64,000 nucleotides of DNA from Prescottella equi (GTDB lineage Bacteria > Actinomycetota > Actinomycetes > Mycobacteriales > Mycobacteriaceae). The stretch spans positions 1 through 64,000 of the forward strand of contig NZ_JAIVAH010000005.1 in assembly GCF_020171745.1 (NCBI RefSeq). The letters are read 5' to 3'. Position numbers and translations under genes: made by a program. Shown one piece after another: positions 53,350-63,154 of the stretch (within the stretch, counting starts at the first letter, position 1; the number at the start of each line of letters is the position of its first letter). The notes beneath the pieces are model-generated. The model had not been told where the DNA came from. It did not search any database and saw only the letters and a list, made by a program, of their open reading frames with translations.

Positions 53350-54633
53350 CTACCGCACCGGCGTCAGGAAAGCCGCGAGCGCGTCCGCGTACATGCCGAC
53401 GTCCCGGGCACCCATCAGCTCGCGCGCCGAATGCATCGCCAACTGCGGTGCGCCGACGTCGACGGTCGACAGACCGGTCCGCGACGCGGTGATGGGACCG
53501 ATGGTCGAGCCACACGGCAGGTCGGCGCGGTGCACGTACCGCTGCAGCGGCACCCCGGCACGGTCGCAGGCCAGCGCGAACTCGGCGGCGCCGGCGGCGT
53601 CGGACGCGTACCGCAGGTTCTGGTTGACCTTGAGGACCGGTCCGCCGTTGATCGTGATCCGATGCGCGGGCTCGTGCCGGTCCGGGTAGTTGGGGTGCGT
53701 CGCGTGCGCCATGTCGCCGGACGCGCACACCGACCCGGACATCGCCCGCAGGAAGTCCTCGCGGCCGCCGCCGCGCAGCAGCACGATCCGCTCGAGCACC
53801 GAGTTCAGCAGGTCCGAGAAGGCGCCGCGGTCGGACATGCTGCCGACCTCCTCGTGGTCGAACAGCGCCAGCACCGGTGTGCAGTCGCCGGGCTCGGCGA
53901 CTGCCGCGAGCAGCGCCTGCGTCCCCGCGTAGCAGGTGCCCTGGTTGTCGAGCCGCGGCGCGCTCACCAGCGACGCGTCCTCCCCCACCACCGCAGACGG
54001 GGCGAGGTCGTGGGTCATCAGCTCCCAGCCGAGGACCGCGTCGGCGGCCACCCCGGCCTCACCGGCGAGGAAGCCGATGAACGAGCGTGGTTCGGTGCCC
54101 GTCCCCCACACCGCGTTGACGTGCCGCTGCGGGTCCAGCTGCACACCCTTGCGTTCCTCGGACAGGTGGATCGCCAGCTGCGGCACCCGCAGGATGGGCC
54201 GGTCGACGCGGACGAGGACCTCCTCGACCGCGTCCCCGGCACGGACGCTCAGTCGCCCGGAGATGCCGAGGTCGCGGTCGAGCCACGAGTTGAGCCACGC
54301 GCCGCCGTACGGCTCGAGGCCGACCAGCTGCCAGCCCGCGGAGACGAGATCGGGGTGCTGCTTGACCCGCAGGTTGGGGCTGTCGGTGTGCCCGCCGACG
54401 ATGCGGAACGGCGACGCGGGGCCGCCGTCCGGGACGCCCTCGGTGCTCCACGCGATGAGCGAGCCCCCACGGATCAGGTAGTACCGGCCGGGCGCCGACG
54501 GCCAGGCGTCGGTCTCGCGCAGTTCGGTGAAACCGTTCTCGGTGAGCTCCGCCGCGACCGTCGCACACACGTGGAACGGCGACGGCGAAGCGTCGACGAA
54601 CGAACACAATCCCTGGGCGTCGGCCTGCGTCAT
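53350..54633 (-). CDS. M18 family aminopeptidase
   Basis: A 427-residue dizinc exopeptidase probably removes acidic N-terminal residues. Family motifs are [37 protein letters not shown] (His ligand), [25 protein letters not shown] (Glu pair), and the terminal [24 protein letters not shown] (His ligand). ATG 54633 gives an N-terminus ([12 protein letters not shown]) matching mycobacterial homologues; ATGs 54642 and 54654 are alternatives. Position matches mycobacterial pepC/Rv0800. Confidence 0.88.
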   Translation of the reverse strand: MTQADAQGLCSFVDASPSPFHVCATVAAELTENGFTELRETDAWPSAPGRYYLIRGGSLIAWSTEGVPDGGPASPFRIVGGHTDSPNLRVKQHPDLVSAGWQLVGLEPYGGAWLNSWLDRDLGISGRLSVRAGDAVEEVLVRVDRPILRVPQLAIHLSEERKGVQLDPQRHVNAVWGTGTEPRSFIGFLAGEAGVAADAVLGWELMTHDLAPSAVVGEDASLVSAPRLDNQGTCYAGTQALLAAVAEPGDCTPVLALFDHEEVGSMSDRGAFSDLLNSVLERIVLLRGGGREDFLRAMSGSVCASGDMAHATHPNYPDRHEPAHRITINGGPVLKVNQNLRYASDAAGAAEFALACDRAGVPLQRYVHRADLPCGSTIGPITASRTGLSTVDVGAPQLAMHSARELMGARDVGMYADALAAFLTPVR

Positions 54634-54673
54634 CGATGGCATACCGACAATCATGCAGTACCGCGTGCCCGAC

Positions 54674-55024
54674 TCAGTGGGCTCCCGAGACGCAGAACTG
54701 GTTGCCCTGCGGGTCCGCGAACGTGACCCAGCGGAAGCCGTCCATGTTCTCGCGGTGCACCTCGGTGCCGCCGGCCGCCAGGACGCGCTCGACCTCCGCG
54801 TCGAGATCCTCCGACCCGAGGTCCATGTGCTGACGGTTCTTCCCGGGGGTGGGATCGCCCACCTTCTGGAAGCCCAGCTTGTGGCCCCAGCCGGGGACCC
54901 CGACCATGTAGAACCAGCCGTCGTTCTCCTGCTCGATGGTGCCGCCGGTCAGGTCCGCCCACCACTGCGCGAGCGGTCCCGGATCGGTGGAGTCGATCGT
55001 GATCATGCCGAGTGTGAGTGCCAT
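54674..55024 (-). CDS. VOC-family (glyoxalase-like) protein
   Basis: A 116-residue single VOC fold, [28 protein letters not shown], with [19 protein letters not shown] and [19 protein letters not shown]. The metal ligand pattern is partly degenerate. Members bind or modify small hydrophobic or antibiotic-like molecules. Function is unknown. Confidence 0.8.
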   Translation of the reverse strand: MALTLGMITIDSTDPGPLAQWWADLTGGTIEQENDGWFYMVGVPGWGHKLGFQKVGDPTPGKNRQHMDLGSEDLDAEVERVLAAGGTEVHRENMDGFRWVTFADPQGNQFCVSGAH

Positions 55025-55056
55025 GACCGGACGCTAGCGCAGGGGTCCGACAGCCG

Positions 55057-55536
55057 TCAGAGTTCCGGCAGCGCGCACACCGTGTCGAGTCCGAGGACGT
55101 GGTTGAGCCGCCCGGAGACGATCCACGAGCCGATGCTCATGGTCAGTTCGACGATCTCGCGCTGGCTGTAGTGCTCGGCGATCCGCGCCCAGAACTCGTC
55201 GTCGAGGTTGTGGTGGTCGAGCGCGTACCGTTCGGCGTACTCCGCGGCCAGGCGGGTCCGGTCGTCGAAAGCGTCTGTGGTGCGCCAGTTCTCGACGGCC
55301 TCGAAGAACCCGTCCTCGACCTTCTCGCCGTCGCGTTCGGTACGCCAGTCCATGCAGACGATGCAGCCGTTGATCTGGGCGATGCGCAGCCGGGCGGCCT
55401 CGAACTCACGTAGCGCCAGCGTGGACTGCGAGTAGACGGCGAGCGACAACTTGGACGCCGCGATCCCGATGCCGGGCACCATCTCGCCCCACACGTAGCC
55501 GACGGGGTCCTTGCCCTCGGGGATGTCGATTCTCAT
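55057..55536 (-). CDS. carboxymuconolactone decarboxylase / AhpD-like protein
   Basis: A 159-residue all-helical protein starts at ATG 55536, overlapping the upstream stop as ATGA. The redox motif INGCIVCMDW (CxxC) and ALREFEAARLRIAQ, DFRTRLAAEYAERYALDHHNLDDEFWARIAEHYSQREIVELTMSIGSW-like features match the CMD family. The CxxC suggests peroxidase-associated or thiol redox activity. It is coupled to the dehydrogenase gene. Confidence 0.8.
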   Translation of the reverse strand: MRIDIPEGKDPVGYVWGEMVPGIGIAASKLSLAVYSQSTLALREFEAARLRIAQINGCIVCMDWRTERDGEKVEDGFFEAVENWRTTDAFDDRTRLAAEYAERYALDHHNLDDEFWARIAEHYSQREIVELTMSIGSWIVSGRLNHVLGLDTVCALPEL

Positions 55537-56660
55537 TGCTCGGTCCTTCCGGTTGTCCCCAGTGTGCCCGCCGCGGCCGTGGCTGTCGCCGAGAATCCCA
55601 GTGCCGGCGACGGCCGCAGCGGCACTTCGAGGGCGTCGTACAGTCCCGGTTCGGCCTCGACGAGCCAGTCGATCGCGTTCACGAGACGTCCGACGGCGGT
55701 CGCGTTGCCACCCGCGGCCCGGCTGCCGCCCTCGTCGGTCGCCTCCACCGAGACCTCGATCCGCGGGCGACCCTCGACGATCACGCGGTGCGCCCCGGCA
55801 CCGCCGTCGGGCGGCATCGGCCAGTCCGTCGCGCACGACGGATGGATGCGGGTGACGTGCTCGACGACGATCCGCGGCACTCCCCCGACGATGCCCTGCA
55901 CCTCGAACCGCAGCGCGCCCTGGGTTCCGGCCGCGAAGTCGCCCATCGTCGCGGTGGTCACGTCCGCCTCGAGGGTGCGCCGCTGCACGGTCTCGCGGAT
56001 GTCGTCGAGGTCGACGCCGAGCGCCCGCGCCATGAGCCGGATCTGCCCGCCCCACACCATCGTCGGCACGGTCGGCGCGATCATCGGCGGTTCGTAGTCC
56101 ATCGGCTGCCCCATGCCGACGAGGTAACGCACCGAGTCGGGCTGGTCGTACGTGGAGTAGTCGAAGATCTCCTGGCAGCGGAGGACGTCCACGACGGATC
56201 CCAGACCGCTGAGCAGCAGCGGCAGCACGTCGTTGCCCCAGCCCGGGTCGACACCGGAGACGAACAGCGACCCGCCGGCCGTATTGATCGCGTCGAGCAC
56301 CGGTTGCCGGATCTCCGGGGGTGCACTGCGGTGGTCGTACAGCGCGTACAGCGACGGCGTCACCACCACCGCACCGGTGCGCAGGATCCGCACGATGTCG
56401 GCGAGCGCGTCGTCGGGACGGATGTCGCCGGATGCCGCGTACACGACCGCGTCGGGCCGGGACGCGAGAACCGCGTCGGCGTCGTCGGTGGCCGGCACCC
56501 CGACGTCCGCGCCGACGTCGCCGAGAACGCCCGCGTCACGGCCCACCTTGGCGGGATCGTGGACGACGACCGCGGACAGTTCCAGGCGGGGGTTGGCGTG
56601 CACCGCGCGGATCGCCGCGCGTCCGACGTTGCCGGTGCCCCAGACGACGGTGGTGATCAT
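55533..56660 (-). CDS. NAD(P)-dependent dehydrogenase of the DapB-like amine family
   Basis: A 375-residue protein starts at ATG 56660 (MITTVVWGTGNVGRAAIRAVHANPRLELSAVVVHDPAK), a Rossmann fold with GTGNVG at residues 8-13. YAASGDIRPDDALAD and a C-terminal domain resembling 2,4-diaminopentanoate dehydrogenase or dihydrodipicolinate-reductase-like proteins follow (DFAAGTQGALRFEVQGIV). Substrate is unknown. It runs with the CMD gene. Confidence 0.7.
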   Translation of the reverse strand: MITTVVWGTGNVGRAAIRAVHANPRLELSAVVVHDPAKVGRDAGVLGDVGADVGVPATDDADAVLASRPDAVVYAASGDIRPDDALADIVRILRTGAVVVTPSLYALYDHRSAPPEIRQPVLDAINTAGGSLFVSGVDPGWGNDVLPLLLSGLGSVVDVLRCQEIFDYSTYDQPDSVRYLVGMGQPMDYEPPMIAPTVPTMVWGGQIRLMARALGVDLDDIRETVQRRTLEADVTTATMGDFAAGTQGALRFEVQGIVGGVPRIVVEHVTRIHPSCATDWPMPPDGGAGAHRVIVEGRPRIEVSVEATDEGGSRAAGGNATAVGRLVNAIDWLVEAEPGLYDALEVPLRPSPALGFSATATAAAGTLGTTGRTEQ

Positions 56661-56712
56661 GCGCCGCACGCTAGCGAAAACCGTTGCTCCGCGTATGCGG
56701 TTCGGGCATACG

Positions 56713-58140
56713 TCAGGCGCTCGCGAGCTCCCGATCGGAGCCGGTGGCGGGCACGACCGTCGGCCGGGCCGGAGCCTCGTCCGCCGACGGCCCGGTCTCG
56801 TGATCGTCGACCATGGTCGACTCGTCGAACGGAATCTCGCCGTCGAGGACGGCCCGGACCCGCTCGGTGTCCACCGACTTGGTCCAGGTTCCGACCAACA
56901 GGGTCGCGACGGCGTTGCCGGAGAAGTTGGTGACCGCGCGGGCCTCCGACATGAACCGGTCGATGCCGACGATCAGGCCGACGCCGTCGAGCAGTTCGGG
57001 CCGGTGGCTCTGCAGACCGCCCGCGAGGGTGGCCAGTCCGGCGCCGCTGACGCCGGCCGCACCCTTCGAGGCGATGATCATGAACACCAGCAGCGACAGC
57101 TGCTCCGGCAGCGCCAGCGGCTGCCCCATCGCGTCGGCGATGAAGATCGACGCCATCGTCAGGTAGATCGCGGTGCCGTCGAGATTGAACGAGTAGCCGG
57201 TCGGCACGACGACGCCGACCGTGGTCCGCTCGACGCCGACGTGCTCCATCTTCGCGATGAGGCGCGGCAGCGCCGACTCCGACGACGACGTCGCGAAGAT
57301 CAGCAGGTACTCGCGGGCGAGGTAGCGGACGAGCTTGAAGATCGAGACACCGGCGAACGCCCGCAGGATGCTGCCGAGCACACCGAATACGAAGATCAGG
57401 CAGGTGAGGTAGAACCCGAGCATGAGGGCGCCGAGCTGGACCACTGCCCCGAGACCGGTCTGCCCGACGACGCTGGCGATGGCGCCGAACGCACCGATCG
57501 GCGCGAGCCACAGGATCATCGACAGCACCTTGAACACGAGCTTCTGCACGTAGCCGACGCCGCGGAGCACGGGCTCGCCCTGCTTGCCCATTGCCTGCAG
57601 CCCGAAGCCGACCAGCAGCGCCACGAACAGGGTCTGCAGCACGCTGCCCGCGGTGAGCGACGACAGCAGCGACGTCGGGATGATCGACGCGATGAAGTCC
57701 ATCGTGCCGCCCGCCGCGTGCGCCTTCTCGGCGAGTGCCGCACCGGTGCTCACGGTGTCGGGCGTGATGTCGAGGCCACTTCCGGGGTTGAGCAGGTTGC
57801 CGACGACCAGACCGATGCCGAGCGCGACCGTCGACATGCCGATGAAGTACGCGAGCGCGAGACCGCCGACCTTGCCGACGCTCGCGGCCGCGCGCACCGA
57901 GCCGATGCCGAGCACGATGGTGCAGAAGATGACGGGGCTGATCATCATCTTGATCAGGTCCACGAACATCGTGCCGAGCACGCCGAGCGACTTGCCTGCG
58001 TCGGGCGCGAGCCAGCCGACCAGCACGCCGGCGACGACGGCGACCACGACGCCGACGTAGAGCCAGTGCGTACGATCACGCGTCTTCTTGCTCTCGACGG
58101 GTTGCGCCGGCCCCAGCGTCCCTGCTGCACTCGTGCTCAT
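56713..58140 (-). CDS. dctA: C4-dicarboxylate:cation symporter DctA
   Basis: A 475-residue transporter with eight TM helices and two re-entrant hairpins. Motifs are MFVDLIKMMISPVIFCTIVLGIGSV, ATSSSESALPRLIAKMEHVGVERTTVGVVVPTGYSFNLDGTAIYLTMASIFIADAMG and SKGAAGVSGAGLATLAGGL. It imports succinate, fumarate and malate. The last 60 residues are hydrophilic. It is divergent from a CitA/DctB-like two-component system that is its likely regulator. Confidence 0.92.
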   Translation of the reverse strand: MSTSAAGTLGPAQPVESKKTRDRTHWLYVGVVVAVVAGVLVGWLAPDAGKSLGVLGTMFVDLIKMMISPVIFCTIVLGIGSVRAAASVGKVGGLALAYFIGMSTVALGIGLVVGNLLNPGSGLDITPDTVSTGAALAEKAHAAGGTMDFIASIIPTSLLSSLTAGSVLQTLFVALLVGFGLQAMGKQGEPVLRGVGYVQKLVFKVLSMILWLAPIGAFGAIASVVGQTGLGAVVQLGALMLGFYLTCLIFVFGVLGSILRAFAGVSIFKLVRYLAREYLLIFATSSSESALPRLIAKMEHVGVERTTVGVVVPTGYSFNLDGTAIYLTMASIFIADAMGQPLALPEQLSLLVFMIIASKGAAGVSGAGLATLAGGLQSHRPELLDGVGLIVGIDRFMSEARAVTNFSGNAVATLLVGTWTKSVDTERVRAVLDGEIPFDESTMVDDHETGPSADEAPARPTVVPATGSDRELASA

Positions 58141-58287
58141 GCGGAGTCCTCTTGATTCGGATGGATACGCGACGAGTCGGCTCGTTGATCTTCGAGTGAT
58201 CGGGGTCACGCCGGCTCGCCTGTGAATGCTGGTACCCGCAGAGGCCCCGGTGAAGTTTGTGTTCATTAGTTTCACGAGAGGATCGAC

Positions 58288-59925
58288 GTGCCCCTCGGCA
58301 CCTCCCGCCGACCGATGAGCGTCGCGCGTCAGCTGCTGATCCTGCAGTTGGCGGTGTTGGCGCTGGTAATCGGCGCCGTGTCCGCGTTCGCGATCGTCAA
58401 CGAACGGCGGGATTCCGATGCCGCGACGCGGCGCGAGGTGACGGACGTCGCACAGGCGGTGGCGTTGTCGGACTCGACGATCGCCGCCCTCCGCGGCCCC
58501 GATCCCACGGCCGCCCTCCAGCCCGAGGTCGAACGCGTCCGAGAGGCCACCGGCACGGACTTCATCGTCGTCATGGCGCCCGATCGCACGCGCTACACCC
58601 ACCCGGATCCGACACTGATCGGGCAGCGCTTCGAGGGACACATCGAGCGGGCGCTGGCAGGTGAGACGTTCACCGAGACGTACTCGGGTTCACTCGGGCC
58701 GTCGATTCGCGCGGTCGCCCCGGTCGAGTCCGACGGGCAGCTGGTGGGCCTGGTGTCGGTGGGGGTGACGCGCGAGCGGGTCGGTGAACAGTTCGCGCAG
58801 GGGTTGCCCTCGCTGCTCGGGATCGCCGCGATCGCGGTCGTGATCGCGACGGTCGGGGCGACGCTGGTGAGCCGACGACTGCGCCGGCAGACGCTGGGAC
58901 TCGACCCCGACCGGTTGCGCCGACTGTACGAACACCACGACGCCGTGCTCCGGTCGATCGGCGAGGGGCTGATCGTGTTCGGCCGCGACCGCGACGGGCG
59001 GGTCCGGGTGGATGTCGTGAACGACGAGGCACGACGCCTGCTCTGGCTGCCCGACGGCCCGATCACGCCGGACCAGCTGCCCGAGACACTGCGGCGCATC
59101 GGTCCCGACGCCGACGGCGAACAGGACGAGGTGCACGTGACGGCCGATCGGATCCTGGTGGTCGGCCGAGCCCCCGTCCTGTGGGAGGGCCGGCGGATCG
59201 GAACCGTCGTGACGCTCCGAGATCACACCGAATTACAGAGCGCCCTCGGCGAACTCGATTCCGCGCGTAGCGTCGCCGAGTCGCTGCGCGCGCAGGCCCA
59301 CGAGTACGCCAACCGTCTGCATACGATCGTGACGATGGTCGAACTGGGCCGCAACGACGACGCCGTCGCGTTCACGACCGCCGAACTCGCGACCTCGCAG
59401 CACCTGATCGATCGGCTGACGGCGGCCGTACACGAGCCCGCACTCGCGGCGCTGCTGCTGGGGAAGGTGACCGAGGCGGCGCAGCACGGCGTCGAACTGA
59501 CGGTCACCGAGGACACCGCGTTGGGGCCGGCGACGGCGCTCAGCCCGCTCGAACTCGTGACTGTGGTCGGGAATCTGGTCGACAACGCGATCGACGCCGC
59601 GCGATCCGAGGACGACGCCCAGCCCTGGGTGGAGGTGACGGTGACGGAGGAGGATTCGATGCTCGTGATCCGGGTGGCCGACAGCGGTCCCGGCATGGAT
59701 CCCGAAGCACTCACGCGGGCGACGACCCGCGGATACTCGACCAAACCGGTGGACGGGCGGCCCGCGCGTCAACGCGGCCTGGGGCTGGCCCTCGTCGCGC
59801 AGATCGTCGCGCGACACGGTGGGCGTCTGCACACCGAACCCTCACTCGCAGGCATGCTCGTGGTCGAGATCCCGCTGCCCGGGGTGGCGCGACGTCGTGC
59901 TTCCGGGGAGGTCGGGGACCGGTGA
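58288..59925 (+). CDS. sensor histidine kinase, CitA/DcuS type
   Basis: A 545-residue kinase starts at GTG 58288 with GAGAGG six bases upstream. It has two TM helices (about 15-37 and 172-192) around an extracytoplasmic sensor domain with MAPDRTRYTHPDPTLIGQRFEGHIERALAGE, as in dicarboxylate/citrate sensors. A PAS domain, the H-box SLRAQAHEYANRLHTIVTMVELG and ATPase motifs GNLVDNAIDA, DSGPGM and RGLGLALVAQIV follow. It should sense C4-dicarboxylates and control dctA through the next gene. Confidence 0.9.
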   Translation: MPLGTSRRPMSVARQLLILQLAVLALVIGAVSAFAIVNERRDSDAATRREVTDVAQAVALSDSTIAALRGPDPTAALQPEVERVREATGTDFIVVMAPDRTRYTHPDPTLIGQRFEGHIERALAGETFTETYSGSLGPSIRAVAPVESDGQLVGLVSVGVTRERVGEQFAQGLPSLLGIAAIAVVIATVGATLVSRRLRRQTLGLDPDRLRRLYEHHDAVLRSIGEGLIVFGRDRDGRVRVDVVNDEARRLLWLPDGPITPDQLPETLRRIGPDADGEQDEVHVTADRILVVGRAPVLWEGRRIGTVVTLRDHTELQSALGELDSARSVAESLRAQAHEYANRLHTIVTMVELGRNDDAVAFTTAELATSQHLIDRLTAAVHEPALAALLLGKVTEAAQHGVELTVTEDTALGPATALSPLELVTVVGNLVDNAIDAARSEDDAQPWVEVTVTEEDSMLVIRVADSGPGMDPEALTRATTRGYSTKPVDGRPARQRGLGLALVAQIVARHGGRLHTEPSLAGMLVVEIPLPGVARRRASGEVGDR

Positions 59926-60632
59926 TCCGGGTGCTGATCGTCGAGGACGAACCGTTGATCGCCGAGGCGCACCGCGCGTACGTGCAACGTGTCGAGGGCT
60001 TCGAGGTTCACACGGTGGCGCACACCGCGGCCGCCGCGATGCGGGCCGTTGCCGAGGCCGCGTCCTCCGGCGAGCCGATCGACCTGGTCCTGCTCGACAT
60101 CGGTCTCCCCGACGCAAGCGGTCTCGATCTGGCCGTCGCGCTGGGCGGCCTGCGTCCCAGTCCGGGGATCATCGCCGTCACCTCTGCCCGCGACCTCGAC
60201 GTCGTGCGGACCGCGGTGGCCCGCGGCGTCGTGCTGTATCTGCTCAAGCCGTTCACGTTCGCGGCGCTCCGCGACAAGCTCGAGCACTATCGCGAGTTCC
60301 GCGCCGCCCTGCCCGCGGGCGGAACGGCCGTCAGTCAGCACGACATCGATCGGGCCATCGCCGTACTGCGAACCACGGACCCACGCGCGACCGCGCCGAA
60401 GGGCGTCGCCCCGCACACCGCAGATCTCATCAGTGCGTGCGTGCACGACGCCGACCGGCCGCTGACGGCCGCGGAAGTCGCCGGCACCGTCGGGGTCTCC
60501 CGCGTCACGGCGTGGCGCTATCTCGAGCGCTTCGCCGACGACGGCGTGCTCACCCGGGAGACCGAGTACGGCCGTGCCGGGCGTCCTCAGGTGCGGTACA
60601 CGTGGGCTGCGGATTCCCGCCCTGATCGGTAG
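59922..60632 (+). CDS. response regulator, CitB/DcuR type
   Basis: A 236-residue regulator starts at GTG 59922, overlapping the kinase stop by four bases. The receiver has VLIVEDEPLIAEAHRAYV, phospho-acceptor Asp in LVLLDIGLPD (near residue 56) and the Lys in LLKPFTF. A C-terminal winged helix-turn-helix follows (VAGTVGVSRVTAWRYLERFADDGVLTRETEYGRAGRPQVRY). It pairs with the upstream kinase and likely activates dctA. Confidence 0.9.
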   Translation: MIRVLIVEDEPLIAEAHRAYVQRVEGFEVHTVAHTAAAAMRAVAEAASSGEPIDLVLLDIGLPDASGLDLAVALGGLRPSPGIIAVTSARDLDVVRTAVARGVVLYLLKPFTFAALRDKLEHYREFRAALPAGGTAVSQHDIDRAIAVLRTTDPRATAPKGVAPHTADLISACVHDADRPLTAAEVAGTVGVSRVTAWRYLERFADDGVLTRETEYGRAGRPQVRYTWAADSRPDR

Positions 60633-60666
60633 GGAGACCCCCGGAAACGACACGGCCGCCGCAGCG

Positions 60667-60684
60667 ACTCCCGGAATCGGGAGT
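60667..60684. terminator. hairpin between response regulator and purQ
   Basis: Seven-bp arms ACTCCCG and CGGGAGT with a GAAT loop sit inside a wider imperfect dyad in the 100-base gap between convergent genes. It may end both transcripts. Confidence 0.5.
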
Positions 60685-60732
60685 GCCGCGACGGCCGCGC
60701 GAACCCGTGGGTCCCTCGAACGTGGTACCGGA

Positions 60733-61410
60733 TCAGGCCGTCAGGACGCTCTCCAGGACGGAGTAGAACATGCCCAGTCCGTCGTCGCTCGGGCCGGTGA
60801 GGGCCTCGGTGGCGTGCTCCGGGTGCGGCATGAGACCGACGACGCGGCCGTTGGCCGATGCGACACCGGCGATACCGCGCTGCGAGCCGTTCGGGTTGTC
60901 GCCGACGTAGCGGAACACCACGCGGCCATCACCCTCGAGCTCGTCGAGCACCTGCTCGGACGCCTGGTAGCGGCCCTCGCCGGACTTGAGCGGGACCAGG
61001 ATCTCGGCGCCCGACTCGTAGCGCGACGACCATGCCGTCGAGTTGGACTCGACCTTGAGCCACTGGTCGCGGCACACGAAGTGCAGACCGGCGTTGCGGG
61101 TCAGCGCGCCCGGCAGCAGACCGGCCTCGCACAGGACCTGGAAGCCGTTGCAGATGCCGAGGACCGGCATGCCACCCTCGGCGGCCTTGACGACCTCGCC
61201 CATGACCGGCGCGAAGCGGGCGATGGCACCGCAGCGCAGGTAGTCGCCGTAGGAGAAGCCACCGGGAACGATGACCGCGTCGACACCCTTGAGGTCGGCG
61301 TCGCCGTGCCACAGGCTGACGGCCTCGCCGCCGGCGAGACGAACCGCGCGGGCCGCGTCGACGTCGTCGAGCGTGCCCGGGAACGTGATGACTCCGATGC
61401 GTGCACTCAC
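60733..61410 (-). CDS. purQ: phosphoribosylformylglycinamidine synthase subunit PurQ
   Basis: A 225-residue class I glutaminase supplies ammonia to PurL. The start is GTG 61410, overlapping the purS stop by four bases. Catalytic Cys87 lies in [11 protein letters not shown]; the His-Glu pair is in [29 protein letters not shown] is the oxyanion region. It is coupled to purS, while purL lies about 7.5 kb away. Confidence 0.95.
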   Translation of the reverse strand: MSARIGVITFPGTLDDVDAARAVRLAGGEAVSLWHGDADLKGVDAVIVPGGFSYGDYLRCGAIARFAPVMGEVVKAAEGGMPVLGICNGFQVLCEAGLLPGALTRNAGLHFVCRDQWLKVESNSTAWSSRYESGAEILVPLKSGEGRYQASEQVLDELEGDGRVVFRYVGDNPNGSQRGIAGVASANGRVVGLMPHPEHATEALTGPSDDGLGMFYSVLESVLTA

Positions 61411-61643
61411 TGGACTCGGGTGACCTTCCAGTCCTCGATCACCGTGTTCGCCAGCAGCGACTCGGCGATGGTGGCGAGCTCGTCGTCGCTGACGGTGTCG
61501 TCGACCTCGAGTTCGAATCGCTTACCCTGGCGGACCTCCGACACACCGGGATGGCCGAGTCGGGACAGCGCCCCGACAATGGCCTGCCCCTGCGGGTCGA
61601 GAATTTCGGCCTTGGGCATGACATCGACAACGACACGGGCCAC
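61407..61643 (-). CDS. purS: phosphoribosylformylglycinamidine synthase subunit PurS
   Basis: A 78-residue ferredoxin-like protein bridges PurL and PurQ. The start is GTG 61643 with GAGGAG upstream ([45 protein letters not shown]). Length and the ILDPQGQAI pattern are typical. It is the first gene of purSQ. Confidence 0.93.
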   Translation of the reverse strand: MARVVVDVMPKAEILDPQGQAIVGALSRLGHPGVSEVRQGKRFELEVDDTVSDDELATIAESLLANTVIEDWKVTRVQ

Positions 61644-61784
61644 GTGCTGCTCCTCGCTATGGCTGGTTTCCGCCCGGGATCGCACCGGGCATCCAGGAGT
61701 TTACCGGGCTGCTCGCGTCGCTCCCGCATCGAGTGAAGGTCCGACGCCACCCCACCCGTGAGTGTGATCCCGCATACTCGTCTC

Positions 61785-62432
61785 ATGCGACTGACGCACT
61801 TCGGCCATTCCTGTGTCCTGGTGGAGCTCGACGGCGCAAAGATCCTGTTCGACCCGGGCAACTTCTCGCACGGGTTCGAGGGCATCACGGGTCTCGACGC
61901 CATCCTGATCACCCATCAGCATCCCGATCATGCCGATCCCGCACGGCTGCCCGCGCTGGTCGACGCGAACCCCGGCGCCGGGCTGTACGCGGATCCGCAG
62001 ACGACGGCGCTGCTCGGCGACGCGTGGACGGCGGTGTACCCGGGCGACGTCTTCAACGTCGGCGAGGTGCAGGTGACCGGCACCGGCGGCACGCACGCGG
62101 TGATCCATCCGGAGATCCCGCTGATCGACAACACCGCGTACCTGCTCGGCGACGCCGAGAACCCGGCCAAGCTGATGCACCCGGGCGACTCGCTGTTCGT
62201 CCCGGAGCAGAAGGTCGACGTCCTCGCGGTCCCGGCCGCGGCGCCGTGGCTGAAGATCTCCGAGTCCGTCGACTACCTGCGCGCGGTGCACCCGCGGGTC
62301 GCGGTCCCGATCCACCAGGGCGTGGTGGCCAAGGAGGCCCGCGGCATCTACTACGGCCGGCTCACCGAAATGGGCCCGGGTGGAACGGAATTCCGCGTGC
62401 TTCCCGAGGAGTCGAGCGTCGAGGTGTCCTGA
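61785..62432 (+). CDS. MBL-fold metal-dependent hydrolase (UPF0173-like)
   Basis: A 215-residue protein starts at ATG 61785, six bases after -10 CATACT (61773-61778), so probably leaderless. It has the family start MRLTHFGHSCVLVELDGAKILFDPGNF, metal motif THQHPDHAD (HxHxDH), and a late His in VPIHQGV. It is related to YtxA/UlaG-like lactonase-fold proteins. Substrate is unknown. Its 3' end overlaps the convergent TetR gene by 82 bases. Confidence 0.82.
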   Translation: MRLTHFGHSCVLVELDGAKILFDPGNFSHGFEGITGLDAILITHQHPDHADPARLPALVDANPGAGLYADPQTTALLGDAWTAVYPGDVFNVGEVQVTGTGGTHAVIHPEIPLIDNTAYLLGDAENPAKLMHPGDSLFVPEQKVDVLAVPAAAPWLKISESVDYLRAVHPRVAVPIHQGVVAKEARGIYYGRLTEMGPGGTEFRVLPEESSVEVS

Positions 62433-63043
62433 TCGCGCTGGAGCCCGGCCAACATCAGATCGAAAACCGCTGACGCGCGGGCATCGAGCTCGGCGACATC
62501 GATGCCCAGTTCACGTGCCATCGTCTCCCGGAAGACGCCGTACCCGAGATAGGTCGCGGCCGTGAGCGCGTGCATCACCTCACCGTCCGCATCGGGCGGC
62601 AGGAAGCCGCCTTCCTTGTCACGTTCGAGCGCCGTCCGAGTCGCCTCGAGGGCGGGAAAGATCTGCAGGTCCGGATCCTCGTCGAGAGCGAGCAGAGCCT
62701 CGAGTTTCGCGAAATCGCTCCGGTAGAGCGCCATTTGCCACAGAGCGCGCCGACGGTCCGCGAACGGGCGGTCCCAGTGCGTCGTCGGATCCGGGCGATT
62801 CTCGTCGAGCAGTCGGGTGATCGCCGAACGCAGCAAACCCCGGCGCGTCCCGAAATAGTGATAGATCTGGCCGTGATTGACCCCGGCCTCTTTCGCGACC
62901 TCACGCAACGTGATCCCGGCGAGCACGCCGTCGCGTTCGAGTAGACGCAGAACCGCGTCGATCAACTCGTTCTCGGTCTCCTCGCGGGTCCCCCTCCGGC
63001 GCCGCGGCCGGACCGAGCCCTCCTCCTCGGTCGCATTCGTCAT
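62351..63043 (-). CDS. TetR-family regulator
   Basis: A 230-residue protein starts at ATG 63043 behind GAGG. A basic N-terminus precedes the TetR helix-turn-helix DAVLRLLERDGVLAGITLREVAKEAGVNHGQIYHYFGTRRGLLRSAI. The ligand domain is not recognisable. Divergence from the CoA-transferase with a palindrome between suggests it controls that gene. The C-terminal tail overlaps the MBL gene on the other strand. Confidence 0.85.
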   Translation of the reverse strand: MTNATEEEGSVRPRRRRGTREETENELIDAVLRLLERDGVLAGITLREVAKEAGVNHGQIYHYFGTRRGLLRSAITRLLDENRPDPTTHWDRPFADRRRALWQMALYRSDFAKLEALLALDEDPDLQIFPALEATRTALERDKEGGFLPPDADGEVMHALTAATYLGYGVFRETMARELGIDVAELDARASAVFDLMLAGLQRDQDTSTLDSSGSTRNSVPPGPISVSRP

Positions 63044-63114
63044 GCCCTCAACCTTCCTCGAAACGCTCTCGAACCACCTCTTGCCGTGACCCACTTCACA
63101 GGATACAGTCCCGA

Positions 63115-63147
63115 CCTACCAAACGTTAATAACTAACCGTTAGTAGG
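63115..63147. promoter_or_regulatory. candidate TetR operator
   Basis: A 13-base palindrome ACTAACCGTTAGT (63132-63144) lies inside a wider dyad (63115-63128 with 63134-63147, 11 of 14 paired), between the divergent TetR and CoA-transferase genes. Confidence 0.55.
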
Positions 63148-63154
63148 TGAGGCG

